64,000 bases of DNA from Malurus cyaneus samueli (taxonomy: Eukaryota; Chordata; Aves; Passeriformes; Maluridae), in the NCBI GenBank assembly GCA_009741485.1, contig CM019214.1, positions 58,246,506 through 58,310,505 of the forward strand. The letters run 5' to 3'. The translations under genes and the position numbers were made by a program. The notes beneath the pieces are model-generated. The model was not told where the DNA came from. It was given only the letters and a program-made list of their open reading frames with translations, and did no database searches. This document shows positions 13,544-27,022 of this stretch, piece after piece. Each line of letters begins with the position of its first letter. Positions within the stretch are counted from its first letter, which is position 1.

Positions 13544-16500
13544 CTGCAGAAGACAAATCAAACAAACCTTGTTTCACTATTAAAATACTCACTTTCAATA
13601 TTCTGTAATAGAAAAAGACCTCTTGATCAGACAAATTTTACAAGCAGATGCTGTACTAGAAGGAGTAATGATTGCAAAAGAGGCAAGACAAAATATATTA
13701 TCACTTCAAAAGCAGTGGACTCGGTCCCTTGGAAGTGATAGACTTTACATGTCGTCATTAAATTAACATCCATATTTCTTACAAAATCACAGATCTAGCC
13801 TGACAGGATCATCCTTTCTTACTGGAGTTAAAGAGAAAACAGAGTACCTAGCACCTCTCAGTGTCTTGCAATGTTTTATCTGGTTAATTACATTTCCTAC
13901 ATATTTTTTTAATTGTTCTAATTTTGAAATGTATTAAAAATCTATTTTAATTTAATAATCCATTGTAATACCGTCCCTTTCCTTTGTGAACTTCTAGGCA
14001 GCTAAGTGATTTCAAGAAATTGCGTAATTCACTATTTTTTGCTAAACATCACTGGCATTGCCTGTCACACAAAGTTGCACTCAGTTAATATCCAGGCAGG
14101 AGTTTTTCAGGTTTAGCATGTATTAATAGACAGATTCCTTTTTCTGTTGTTCCCCACCCCTGCTTCCAGATCAAGTGACTGCTCTCTAAACCAGATTATG
14201 AGTGGTTCCTCTTACGGATCTCAAACTTTTTAAAAACAGGCCTACTCAATATTCATGTAACCTTGAGCAAGGCTTGAAAATGCCTTCAACACACTTGACA
14301 TGACATTTAAAGTTTTTTGGTTATTCGCTGAAAGATGTTCCATCATCCCAATAGTAATGACTTTGGAGCACAGGCAGTCACTCATGACAGTGTGTTTTAT
14401 GTGAGTGCTGAAAATTCCTACCGAAAACAGCTTGTACATTAAAAGGCAGCTGCTGAAGATATTTACTGCACTGTCATTCCCTGACCAGGGGCTCTCGGTG
14501 ATGGATGAGGATTTTACACACTTTCTTGGACAATCTCAGCAGATTTTGTAAGTACGATCACCTTATGGGAAGTGGAGGAAAATAAATACCTCCTTTCCAT
14601 CATCTTCTAAATCAGATAAACAATTCTTAATTAAAATTTCTTAAGATAAATTTGATACTTAGCTGAAAAATGTAATTTTTGTTTTACACTATGGAAAACA
14701 GCTTGACCTTGACTATGCAGCAGCACAGTGTTCCTGAATCACAGGAGGCCAAAGACTGGTTATGAACACATCTTTATAATTACATGTAATAAACACGTCA
14801 TGTATAATTAAAATATCACCGGTATGTGCACTCTTAAACATCCCATTCTACTTAAATGTTTATGCTTATTGATTCTGAACACATATTTGCAGGCTGATGC
14901 TACCTGTGCCAATACACAAACTACCAGCTGTACCACAGACCTTTCTGTTTAATCTGGGGACAGCAGGAAAAATACTCAGTGTTTAAAAATCAACACTTAT
15001 AAGTAAAAGAAAACATATTGTCTTATAATCAGAGATGAAGCATAGCATAGCAGTCAATAGACTGGATTTTTTAAAAGTCAAACAGAAATTAGGTGCTTAA
15101 AGTAAGCTTCTCAAATACTCCAACAACCAAATTTTAACTACTTTGCAATTCAGCAGCCTTCACTCCAAAACGTGAGGATGAATTAGATGTGGTGAACTAG
15201 ACTATATAACAGACATGAGGAACACTTATAAACTGAGGTCTCAAAGCAAAATTCCCCAGTTCCTTGTAGTGTCCACACGACAGAGCAGAAGTGCCTTAGA
15301 AAGAGACTCACAACTGCAGTTTAAGCAAGAAACTGCTGCAAGCTAGATATTAATAAACAGTAGCTCTTGGATTTGTCCAAACTCTTCTACCACTTTGAAA
15401 CTCAGTAACTAACTGAGGCTTGCACGTCAGCATGTCCCATAAATTGCTGCCTACACTTCCAACACTGGAATTGTTGTGTAGGGATAAGACAGAGTAAAGC
15501 TGAAGACAGCTGTGCCTTTCCCCCTTAAAATAACAGCAACTGTGAATTTGTAGACATAGATTAATGAGTGGAATATTCAACTTGAATGACCAGCCTTTCC
15601 CTTCAGTCTGAAAAGTCTTGTAACAATGAAAAATGGCATTAGGAAAGTGCCTTAAACAGTGTTTAGTTTATGTGTGTAGTTCTTGTTTCATCTCCTTTGC
15701 AGGGATGATGCCAAGATTCACTGGAAAAATCACAAAACCTCAAGGTAGTGATTAGTAGCATTTCCTTAATAATGAGAACACTTTGGTCCTAGCCATGCTA
15801 CAAATAATGCTGAGCAGCTAGAGACAATTAAAAAAATAGCTCTTGGACACACATATTTTGTCTAAATCCAGTATTACTGTCTCAAAATTGTTATTTCAGC
15901 TTCTTCCTAAATCAGGTGGCATCTTTACTATGTGTGTTCTTCAATCAAGGAGGAACTCCTCCATGTAGCATTGCTATGTCTAAGTGCAAGTCCAGAGTCA
16001 GCAGATGTGTAGGAAGCAGTTCCCTGCAAATTGGCTGTTGTGAATTTCATTCAGAAACACTGAACTGCACTAGGCCAGGCTCAGAAAGCACACAGATTTA
16101 CGCACAGCCCTGGCTTTCACTTTAGTAAATGTGCACCTAAAGAACTAACTCTAACACTTGAGTTATACGTGCTGCTCCTGGCATTCTTATGAGAGTGAAA
16201 GGCTGCTTATCTTCAAACCAAAGTGTAAAATTAGCTAGGCATTATCAAGGTAAAAGGTCACACTAATTCCTCAGTTTTTTTTTATTTTAAGCCAGCTGAA
16301 ATTCATTTGTATTAAAACCAAACTCTTGAAAACCCTATACCGCTTCACACACTGATTGAAAACTTGCATGCCTTGGTGATTTGGGATTGTTAACCTCACC
16401 CCCCTCAAACCCTGTATTATAGGGGTGAAATCAAAGAAGTGCATTTTCAGCCTGTCTCTGTTGATGTGGGTGGCTTGAAAAAGCCAGTGCATCTTGCATG

Positions 16501-18521
16501 TGAATTCATAATTGTGTGGCTGCAAACTGCTGCAGGTTAGCATGCAACTTGGAGCACAACTATGGAAAAACTGGACTTCCTTAGTTCCGTACAATAATGG
16601 TTATAAAGCAAACAGTTATTTACTTTAAGTAAGTCAGAAGAAAGATTAAGAAAAGTCAGAAGTCAAGATTAACTGACCAAGTAAGTACAATTTATTGTTA
16701 TTTGGCATTAAAACCTTGAACCACCAGAGTTTTGGAATTCACATATGTAGATGTGAGAGCGAGAAACCATGACCAGTGATAAGCAGGAATTTGATCTGAT
16801 TCTGAAGACAGTATTTGATATGGTTGCCCAAACAGCCAGCAGATGGCTTAGTGACATTGGCGACCTGTGTTCCTACATCAACAGAACACACAGAAAACCA
16901 TATAGGTATGAACAGACTTTTCTTAAAATGCTTTGAACTGTTACATCATACACAAATTTGTTGTGTGTTTTTGACAATATATTTGAAACAAGTAATGTAT
17001 TTAACACATACATTGGTTCAAATACACTTCTAAAAAATTTAGTATAAATAAATACACAGAAGGTTAAACGAAAACTACTCATGGAAAGCACTTCTGCATG
17101 GATTCTTGTTAAGAAGAGAGCTTACATTTCCAGAGATGCACTATTTGTCCACCTACTGTAGCAAGGCGCACCTTCCGGCAGTAGCAAGATAAAAAGAAAT
17201 CAGACATTAAAAATCACTGGACAAAGACAGAACTTATTAATTTGCTGTATATACTAGAAATAGTTGAGACAAGTTTCTACTGTTTGGTCACTTTCAACAG
17301 TGAAAATTTGTCATTCACGTCTATTATAACAATCACTATGCAGATGAAAATAAAAGCAATCATTTTGAATTTATGATAAACATTTTTAAATATTCAGGTG
17401 ATAAGACATTTACCATAACAGTTTTGACCTTAGTGCTATCAGATATTTCCAGGCACAGGTTAGGCGGAGATCACATTGAATGTAAACTATGAGAGTCGCA
17501 GTGTCCAGATTCCGTGATATTTAAATCTTTTCTTTCCCTTGTTCAATATTGAATTTTTAAAGGTCCTTCAGATCTATTAGAATTCAGTTTTCACAGATAT
17601 TAATTTCTTGACCATTGCTATTAATCCAAAGCATTTCAAAACCATATTCACAAAACCTAGAGCCAAAAAGTTACTATCATTTAGACACAAGACTTCTAAC
17701 ATCAATGCTCAGGAAATTCAGTTGACGGAAAGTTGTTTAATATAGCTTTCTACAGTTTAAATGGTGTCTTAACATATAACAACTTACAACAATATGCTTA
17801 TAGCCTATTAAAGGCTACATATTCCATATTCAGAAAAATTGTGCATAGCATGTGAACAAAAAAATTAGTAGTATGAAACCTGCCTGCTGTGAACTTGGTA
17901 AAGCAAAATATGATCAGTTGGAGATTTTAAAATCCTGCATAATAGTGTTACATATTACCCTTAATAGAGAACAAAAATGATTGCAAGAGACTCACTAAAG
18001 TTAGATTTTTTTAAAAAGAACTAGTAAATATTTTAAATTAAAAAGGATGCTGAAAGCCTTATTTCATCACACAGTTTTTCAGTAAAAGTCTTGATACTGA
18101 GGACATATTTTGGTTTTATGTAAATACTTGTAGACTGATTGAAAAATAAGTTTCAAATACAATAAGGAAAACTGCATTACATGGCATTACATGCTTGTAT
18201 TACAGTCATACATCTCAATGTAGGGCATGACAAAATGTAACATAAAAAGAACAATTGCAGTTACAACCTCATTACATCTCTTACCAAGTTAACAGGGAAA
18301 AAATGCTCAAAAACCCAGTGGAATATTTCTAATCCACATGCTACATTATATGTCTATGCCAATGTTTTCTAAAGCCCACCCATACTGACATTACTGGCAA
18401 TGCAAATTATCTGCACATTTTAATTCATGACTTGCCCGTCCTAAACAATATTCTGAATGAATGACCCCATGTCAAATAGCTTTGGCTTGGAAAAAGTAAC
18501 AGCTCTAGCCATAATTCTTAC
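13544..18521 (-). other. Intron (about 5 kb)
   Basis: AT-rich non-coding sequence between the last two exons. Two short segments with good plus-strand splice borders lie inside it: 14489-14547 (CCCTGACCAG and GTAAGT) and 15703-15744 (TTTCATCTCCTTTGCAG and GTAGTG). On the minus strand, a segment ending at a GTAAGC donor near 17126 encodes RLATVGGQIVHLWK. Spliced directly to the last exon it would create a TAG, so I do not call it. No interspersed repeat is recognised. Confidence 0.45.
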
Positions 18522-18570
18522 CACTGGCTCCCCCAGTGTATTGCCACAGTTTGTCTCTGCTTCCCCATTC
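18522..18570 (-). CDS. Penultimate coding exon of the minus-strand gene
   Basis: This 49-base exon has a good acceptor (GAGTTTCAGTTCCATGCATCAG) and a strong donor (CCAGTG|GTAAGA). It enters in phase 0 and leaves one base (G), which joins the first two bases of the terminal exon to give GAG. The translation is EWGSRDKLWQYTGGAS. All three frames are open over this short length, so the frame is chosen by agreement with the exons on both sides. The TGG-rich, non-AT-rich content supports coding. Protein family not recognised. Confidence 0.58.
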
Positions 18571-21419
18571 CTGATGCATGGAACTGAAACTCCAGGAAAA
18601 GCTACACTATGCTGATGCTGTGCTCATGAGTTTTGCCAGGAAAACATCAGGGGTAGGGAACATGTGTTTTTGACAGCAGTGCCATGTGCTAATTCTGGAC
18701 ACAGCTGCATAGCATTCCCACAAGCTGGAATGCCTGCCACAACACGCTCTCTAAGTCCTGTCCATTTCCCACAAATTACACTGACCACATCATCACACAT
18801 GTCCCCATGCAACCTTAACAAGGGAGGTTGTACTTAAACAATGGTCACATACCATGGACATCATGAGGATATCACTGTGTATCTCCCTATGTTCCATCTA
18901 AATAAAGAGATTCCAAACTCTTGGCTGCTTATTATCAGAAATGCCAAGAAGAAAACAATTAATTCATGTTTTCCTCTCAATTTTGAAACTACAGTCTCGT
19001 TTTCTGCACTGACCCCTATCAGAGCCCCAGACATGTGACAGTTGGAACCTTCAAGATTTTTCAGTCACCCATTTTCCCTCAATGTTATTTTTACAGCCCA
19101 AAATTTATGTTGTTGAGATCCATTCCCAGATCTTAGCCCTGCTGTGAGAACATAACAAGACTTCATTATCCTTCTCAAAGTCTTATCACTCAGAACCAGA
19201 ATTCACACATTTTATGAAAGACTGCTATAGCTAGAAGGTCCATCCATATTACATAAGATCACTCATAAAAAAATGGGATAGTTCCTTTATGGGTAGTTTA
19301 ATGAAAAATATTTTAAATACTTTTTATTGATTTCATGTTTTTTCAACAATGTCTCTGACTGACAAGGGTAGGCTTCTAGAATGTCAATGGTTAAAGGAGC
19401 ACTATGTGTTGTGACAACTTATTTCAGTTTGCACCTGTGGCTCAAGCCCTAACACCTGAAGGAGTGGGGCCTGTACTCAAAGGACCTTTGCTTGACAAGT
19501 AATTCATTACACTTTAGTATTTCATACTAAATACTCACAACTTTACTAATCTTAAGCAGACAATAATTCATAAGACATGAAAAAGTGTTATTGATATGTA
19601 GCTTTTTTTTAACTATGCCCATTTCATTTAATAGTTGCTGCTGTTCTCGAGAGTTGCATTCAAAAGGTGTGAAACACAAGGAATAAACACTATCAGCAAG
19701 CTCAATTTAAATGAGAACTTTTCTGAAATAGAGAATATAGGGTGCTTATGTTCATTTCAAAGGCAAGAATAGACCATGTCAGCACAGTGTTTCTAATACA
19801 GAGAATTTTTAGAAATTAAATTTCAAAGAAAGGCAATTATGGACTGTGAGCAAACCGATTTTTGACAAGAGGGACTACGCTGGACCAGCTTCCTTTTACT
19901 TGGCTCTAAAGCAAAGCCTTTAAAAATTCTTTTAATCCCTTTCCTACCTATATCTTCTGAAAGACTACTTTAAGTTCCTGCTGATAACTCCATTCAAACT
20001 TTTACCTATCTTTTCCAAAGATACTTTGCATTTGTAATGAGTTGGAACCAATTTCTCTGTTTAAACTAATATATTCCCACCTGTGATAAGACAATGACTT
20101 TTATTACAAGAAATGCGACTTCAACTTACCATGATTTTAACAAAAGTCTTGAGTGCCTGTCAAGATGATAAGAGACCAAGAGTGTGGATCAAGTTGCTGA
20201 CAGAAATCACCCAAGGTCAGTGAGAGAAGAAACCTCTGCAGTTGTCTTCCTAAGACTTCAGACTAAGGAGTTTGGTACCCTTCCTATTCCACCCTGAATT
20301 ACAGTTGATTTCCTGTGTCTTTTCATGTATTTTTTCTCCAAAAGAAGGCACATTTGGCAGTTTCTAGGAAACTGCAAAATGAAAATTTCCAAAAGAGAAA
20401 TCTGTTTTGTGGTCGTTAATGAGTTTTAGAACACATGGTTTGAAACATTCTTGAAAAACTAAATTCTAAGTTTCTTAATTTCAAAATGGATAAATCATAT
20501 GGCATAACTTCAGTATTAATAACTAATAAATTAATCTTGTTTATGTCAGCATAGGGGATAAAAAGGCAAATAATCATCAACATGAACACCAGCAGCAGTG
20601 AGTCTTCAGGCTCCGGCAGGCAGAAAGGTTTTTACAGGATTCCTCTCAAGATACAAATAGGATAAACATCAAATTTTCTCTTCTTCAAATCAGGAAATAA
20701 CCGGGAAATGGCAATGAAAAAACTGGAAGCTACCATATTTTAGAGTATTTTAAACTCCTCCTCCTAAAATGTGATTTATTACATCTTTTATTTTGTTTGC
20801 AAGTATACTGCAGATTGCACTCCAAATCATCTTAAGAGTTAACTGTCAAAAATGCTGACTGTCTAAGTTAGTGATCTGTGACAAGATACACAGAGGTCCA
20901 TAGTCTAAAGATACCCTCTATTCTGCTGGCGATAATTAATGTAGATCCTACATACTAAACTGCCTTTTAGCAGTAGACACATTTAGTCTCCAAATCTGTC
21001 TGCAAACCAGCTACCTACAGATGAATGCTGCTTTCAAGGTGCACTTTGATAAAAAAAAAACTTCAGGAATATGCATAAAGACTGCTGCCATCAAAGGAAA
21101 GCCACTAGCAGTTGCAATAGGAATCAGCAACATGCTGATGAAAATAACTGAAATGGAAAAGAAACACACAATTTCTTTCTGGTGTCTTCTTTTACCAACT
21201 GTCGCAGAAAAACACAGTAGGAAGCCTCCTACCTCTGGAAAATAAAACCCCCAACAAATACAAACAACAAAGCAAATTTTAAAGACTGACCTTATATTTA
21301 TGAGATTCTACTCACTGCAGCTCTAAATGTTGCTATTGCTTCTGTTCAGCATTTATTATTTAGCATATACATTGAAAAAAAACCCAAACAAGCAAAACCC
21401 ACAAACCCCCACAAATACT

Positions 21420-21570
21420 ATGCCCCATCCCTGAAAAGGTCCAGAGCCAGGCTGGATGGGGTCCTGAGTAACCTGATCTAGTGGGTGGTGTCTGTGTCCA
21501 TGGTGTGGATGTTGGAACTAGATTACCTTTAAGGCCCATTCTGACCCAAACCATTCTATGATTCTATGTA
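21420..21570 (+). repeat. CR1 LINE 3'-end fragment
   Basis: Matches the avian CR1 3' end from the ATGCCCCATCCCTG segment, through CCAGGCTGGATGGGG, CTAGTGGGTGGTGTC and GGAACTAGATTACCTTTAAGG, to the terminal CCATTCTATGATTCTATG. It is about 150 bp and strongly 5'-truncated. It sits in the intron antisense to the minus-strand gene. The open frame on the opposite strand (21360-21554) is a by-product of this repeat. Confidence 0.93.
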
Positions 21571-24500
21571 TCTATGTCTAATAATTGCCCTAAAAGTTTA
21601 ACACTATTACTTCTTATCCACTGCCCTTGATATCAAATGTTTACAAGATATTCCCTAGCTATTCCAGCTGCCACTACAAACCCATACAATTTTTATTTCT
21701 TATTTTTATCCCAAACTTCCATTTCCAGGTTGATATCAGCAATCAGAGTACTGGTAGGTTGCATTGCCTTAAGTTTGAATACTAATACTTTGTAATGTCA
21801 GATCAAACCAACGAGAAAAGCTATCTGTCTGTCATCATCTCTCACTCTTCTCTCCTAAGGAATCAAACTACTTCCAAGCAAAAAGGAATGGAAATACTTC
21901 TGGGAGTAGCACAGGGAGGAGAGACTAGAACTGAAAGTAAATCAGGCGGGTGTTAGATTTTATAGTGGAATAGAAACACAATATCCTCACATTCCTGCAA
22001 GAGGCACAGGACCAATGTCCAGGGGCAGTTCCTGCCCATGGAGGTCACAGTCACAGTGGGCTGTCATTCACTGTTATTCAAAAGATTGCAAGAATACCAT
22101 GTGGTTGTCGGGCTCCTCTCATTTTAAACCATTTTTAAAAGAAGTCTCTAGAAGAAGAGCAACAGAGAGAATCACATGGTGTTAATGCTATGACAGGGAA
22201 GAGTGTAGTGATTTACTAACCTGAAAAGTATTCATGAGACTTCCAAATTCTAATCTGTGCTTCTTTATAGCATATGTGCTTTTTAAGAGGACATGAGCAG
22301 ACCAGACTGTGAAGTTTAACATCCAAGATCGCCTTCATGAATACACTGGACAGAAATGGGATTAAGCTGAATCATCTTAGTTCATGTAACTTTCATATTA
22401 TTATTATGGTCCTTACTTTGCTCTGACAAAGCTCTACAGAAAATAGTTGAAAGTGCAAACCAGCAGACTGAAACTGTAGAGCAGGAAATAGTACATATTC
22501 AAGAAGATCCTCACACAAAAGTAAATATTGGAAAATAAAAGCAGAAGAAAAGTGATTCATTTCTCCCTCACTCTACAAGACTGCATAAATATATTCCTTT
22601 GACAATTCTTCTCTCTCTCTTCTTACAATGACCTAATTAATGCTATGTGCTTTCACTTAATTATTCCCTCTCTTTGGGATGGACTGCAATTTGGCCTTCT
22701 TCATGTATGAAGAGGGATGGGATGTAAAAAGAGGTTTCTGCTCCACACATGATCCAGACATATGTGTATTTGACACCAACAACTGTGCTCTGCAAGTTTC
22801 ACAAAGTGCTCTGAAAAGGGACTATGATTTCAACAGTCTCTAAAAGAGAAATTATTATTTAAAGATGGCTTTTACTGACTCCTCCAAATACCACTGCATT
22901 ATCACAAGACAAATTCAAGCTGCATTGTCATGGGTAATTAATCCAGTCATTGTGAATTCAAAATGCTGTGTTTAACATTATTAATGGTATGCACTTTTCA
23001 CGCAATTAACATATTTACTGCCCTGTATTCTACCAGTTAAACTTTAGCAGTCACTTTAGTATATTAAGAACAGCAGAAGCCAAATGCAGTACTTCCTTCT
23101 TCTTCTTTTCCTAATCAATTGCACTCAAATACTACTTAGCAATAACCAGCTAACAAAAGTTAATCTTACTGTGTGGGAGAGTTTTTTCCTCAACTTTCAA
23201 AAATCAAAAATGCAACACGTCTTTGCACATACAGAAAAAGACTCCTCCTCTCAGGGAGGAACTTGAAATATTACATAGAATATGAAAACCTGGGAGACTG
23301 AAAACACGAACCCTTTATACTCAGCGAGAAAATAGGGTAGCAGGCAGTAAGACCTCCCAGGCCGCTAAAAAGAAGATTCTTAAACATAGACTTGTTTTTC
23401 CTTTGTCTGTTTTGACTTATGAAGCAGTCTTGCAAATGTGTTTAGCTCAAAAGGTGATATTAAAAACAAATGGTTAGAGTTCATCGTAGTATATTAATTA
23501 TGCAAAAGAACTCAAACTGAATTTAATCAGAAACAGAAGACTCCAAAGAGGAAACTCTGTCTCTCTATTTTTTTTTATTTTAACAGAGACGGTTAAGAAA
23601 ACATTTATGGTAATACCAGAGCATCTGCTGATTACAGTCGAAGCTGCAGGATGCCAACATTAAATCACTGAACCATTTTGACAGCTTCTGGATACTTGAA
23701 TTTCATTCTAATAATAAATTGCTGTGAAATTTACACAAATCAGAAAATTAGCCAGAAAATGTTTACAAAGAACATAGGTAAGAACACATAAAGCAGATAC
23801 CAAATTGATTTCCATCTCAAAAAACAGAGCTAAAATAAATGTTTGTCACTCAGGCATTTTGCAGTTGCTTTTAATTAATAAATCTCTAAAGCACTTCAAG
23901 AATAGAATACAGTTTTATCATTTATTTCCTAATGATTTTGACCTACCACTTTCCTTTGTTTAGAATTGTTAGCATGCTTGTTTGTTTAACATAAAAGCAG
24001 ATGAGCCATTTGAACGTGGCCTGCAACATTTAAAAACAATTTTTAATTCCTGACACCTGAGGATTCCACACAGAACAATACACTTCATTGTAAAGCTTTA
24101 ATTGATGCATCTATGTGCTGCAGAGGGTGATTACTTGAATAATAAGTGTGAGACTTATGATCTGGTTGCTTAGCAAATGTGAGTAAGAGAAAAAGTCCAA
24201 GAAATGACATAACAATGAATCAAGGTGTGATGACAGGATAATTATTCTGTGAACTGTCATGCTGAAGGACTCTCAGAACATTGACCTGCACATGATCACA
24301 CATCAGAAAATTGCCTGAGGGGTAATTAAAATAATAATACAGAAATTCAGTCAAAAAGAGAAAAACACATGCTTAATTTATATCTCTGTAGCGTGCATGG
24401 TAAAATGCATTCTCACGTTAAATGTAAATGCCTGAACAGTGCAAGAATTCAGAGAACAACACATTACAACAAAGACCAGTGAAGTTTATCTGAATTAGCA

Positions 24501-24654
24501 TCTTCAGTTACTCTGGGCATACAACTAAGTATTATTCATACTATGACACATGAAAGCATAAAATCTGTGAAGGGACTTTCTGAAGTAAGTTGGGAAAAAA
24601 TATAGTCCTTTTAAAATATGCTAAAGGTTGTAAGGGAACATGTTCAAAAAGGAC

Positions 24655-24930
24655 TTTTCTTCCTTCCCCTCAGATTTTATTGCTGAGCATGATATCACAC
24701 GGTAATCAGCCTGGGTCAGCTGTGCTGGTTATCCCCTCCCAACCTCTTGTCCACCCTGAGCCTCCTGGCACCGTGTGTTTTGTGGGTGGAAAGAAAGCTG
24801 TGACACTGTGCAGGCACATCTCAGCAACAGCCAAAACACTGCTCTGGGGGCATCACCAGTCACTAGGACAAAGCACAGCAGCTTGTGGGCTGCCATGGGG
24901 ACCATGAAGGCCAACCCTGGAACCCTCAGT
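24655..24930 (-). mobile_element. Solo LTR of an avian endogenous retrovirus
   Basis: Read on the minus strand, it has GGGTGGACAAGAGGTTGGGA, then CACAGCTGACCCAGGCTGAT, then ATATCATGCTCAGCAATAAA, followed by a GGGGAAGGAAG-type segment. This order (purine-rich GGTGGACAAGAGG, GCTGACCC, near-palindromic ATATCAT, CTCAGCAATAAAA) is that of LTRs common in bird genomes. The AATAAA (plus-strand TTTATT, 24676-24681) would be the LTR's own polyadenylation signal. I see no internal gag/pol sequence beside it, so it is a solo LTR. Ends are approximate. It lies in the same orientation as the host gene. Open frames across it on both strands are not viral genes. Confidence 0.7.
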
Positions 24931-26984
24931 AAAACTGGACATAGTAAAACAACTCTACTCAGTTGCCACTGCATATATGAATTTGATGGAAGCTGTATAT
25001 CTGACAGGTTTCAGACTCTAAAGGCAAAACTTTTATACAAATCCTTTTTTTCCTGTTTAGGCTTTTGTTCAGTTGTTTACTGCATCAGTTTATATTGGCA
25101 TCCACCCCACTACAAGCCTAGATTTTAGTTCCAAGCTCAGGCTTCAGTTCCAAGACTGTACTACGTGATCATATCTAAGTAATGGCAACTTCTCACATGA
25201 GGATGTACAGACACTTCATTGCCTTTAAACCACCCATTGCCAGTCTTGTTTTGGGGTGGGCTTTGCCAACTGAGTGGAATCACTGGTGTTTACTGCTTTG
25301 CAATTGTACTGACTATAGATGACAACTTGGTGTAGACAAAAAAACCCAACCCATAAAACAAACTGTTTCCAGATCCAAGTTAGTCTGTGATGGAAATCTC
25401 TTGATTGCTCAGAGGAATACATTTGGAAATTTTGTTAGTTTTCCTCTGCATTATTCCACATGTAACTGAGGAAACTCAAAGATAGCCAGGAGAAGTTTTG
25501 TGGATACTCTTCAAAAATTTAAGACCACTCAAAATACTTGAAAAGGAAAGGGAAGCACATGGTTTTATATGCACATAAATTCATTCAGACAAGAGTATCT
25601 ATAAGGTACTCTCAGTCATACAAAGGCACAATCACGACATTGTTCTAATAAATAAAATTATTTTTCTCCCATCATGTTCTCAAGAGATGATAAAAACACC
25701 TCGTAGGCAAATACAATATCCTTAATCATTAAAATGACATTTCCTTCTAGAACAAATATATTCTGTAAACTCATTGCTAGCTCATCAATTAAGTCAGTCA
25801 CTCATACTAAACATACTTAGAGATATACTCTCACATCTTTTCTAACACCTTCATTAGTGCTCATTTACAGAGAAATGCTACACCTGAATAGCTTTAAATG
25901 CTAAGGAAGAAAAGTGCTACTGAAAAACCTCACAATGTTCAGCAACTCACTGTGATCTAAGGAAAAATTTATTAAAATGAAAATTTCAAGCATATTACTA
26001 TTAATTTCAAAGCAACATCCTATACAAGAAATATAATTTTCAGTTTTGTGTATTAAAATAATACACATACAACTGGTAGTATTATTTAGATTCTCAGTGT
26101 TAGCCAGCAGTGTTAAGAAAAACGATTCAGCAGACTCCAAAGAGATTTGAAAAAATTTTCAGCAAAAATAGTATCCTTGTTATTTATGTATTTTTACTTC
26201 AGAAACATATTAGCAGAGGAAAACTATGGGAAAGGGAGAATGAAGGCAGCATACTGTCTATGTCTAAGAATTCAGTTATGGCATTCAATAATTTATCTGA
26301 TGGCTCTTAGAAATCCTTGCTTCTTCTCAGCTTACTAGCCAAACAGATTTCTTCCGGAAGTTAATCTTAAAATCAGGACAGTTTTCACAAGCTGAAGCAG
26401 ATGTATAAATTTGTAACTCTTTGTTTATGTAACAGGATACAGTTTAAAGCAAAATGCTCAATTACATTTGTGTAGATGCATTTCCTTTTTTTAAAAATTA
26501 ACTTTTTTATGGTAATGAATACTTTGAAATATTTTCAGTTACATTTAAATCAAGAAAATACAAGTTTAACTGGCCTTGTTATGACTATGAAATAGATATA
26601 ATTCATTGACTATGGATACATATGTATTGCAGGTACAGAAGGAAATCTGTCTCTTTTCTTCAGTGTTGTACAAAATTGTTTGTAACAAGAGCAAGGTCAG
26701 TCCTGTGCGTCCTTGTGCATGACCAAAGGCCCTTGATCCCAGTGTGAGATTAACTGGACCGAATGAATTTATGCTGGTTGCCTCAGGCTCCTTTCACAGT
26801 CAATGAGGAGAAACAAGCACTTCTAAACTGTGCTTCATTTCACTCTAATGCAGATACTTTAAACAGGTAAGGAGAGCCTGCACTGCAGATATCTAAATAT
26901 CTGGAAACTTTTGACTACCGCAAAGTCTGCATGAGAGGGGGATTTGCAAGTCTGGACAGTGACAAGGGATTGTTGAGATCTTAC

Positions 26985-27022
26985 CTTTCCTATGAGAGAA
27001 GACAGGATGCCGATTTTAGGGC
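26985..27022 (-). CDS. Small coding exon of the minus-strand gene
   Basis: A strong donor (GGAAAG|GTAAGATC) follows an open frame that reads PKIGILSSLIGK. The acceptor I prefer is AATGGTCTATCAG, giving 38 bases that need one base from the previous exon and end in phase 0. The next exon (18522-18570) starts in phase 0. The frame stays open further upstream (GDMDTYNGLS), with an alternative weaker acceptor ATTAAATAAG giving a longer exon in a different phase. The donor is firm and the 5' border is uncertain. Family not recognised. Confidence 0.48.

Larger units (their letters stand above)
18571..26984 (-). other. Intron (about 8.4 kb) with a CR1 fragment and a solo LTR
   Basis: AT-rich non-coding sequence. 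It contains a 10-bp tandem duplication (GCATTACATG, 18174-18193, lies just outside this intron in the neighbouring one), a plus-strand CR1 3' end at 21420-21570 and a minus-strand LTR at 24655-24930. A strong minus-strand acceptor (TGTGCCTCTTGCAG, near 21995) has no usable donor downstream in an open frame. I see no further exon. Confidence 0.45.

Noticed and set aside
14900..14960. Plus-strand ATATTTGCAG followed by an open frame ending in TAA (ADATCANTQTTSCTTDLSV)
   Set aside because: No pyrimidine tract before the AG, and no upstream exon in phase can be defended.
17125..17172. Minus-strand segment encoding RLATVGGQIVHLWK, resembling a WD-repeat strand, with a GTAAGC donor
   Set aside because: It leaves a T that would create a TAG with the next exon downstream, and its acceptor is weak. 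Too short for a WD40 call.
21972..21996. Strong minus-strand acceptor TGTGCCTCTTGCAG
   Set aside because: No donor downstream in an open frame; treated as a decoy site.
24590..25128. Open frames of 81-117 codons on both strands
   Set aside because: They run through the solo LTR and its flanks; no retroviral protein motif is present.
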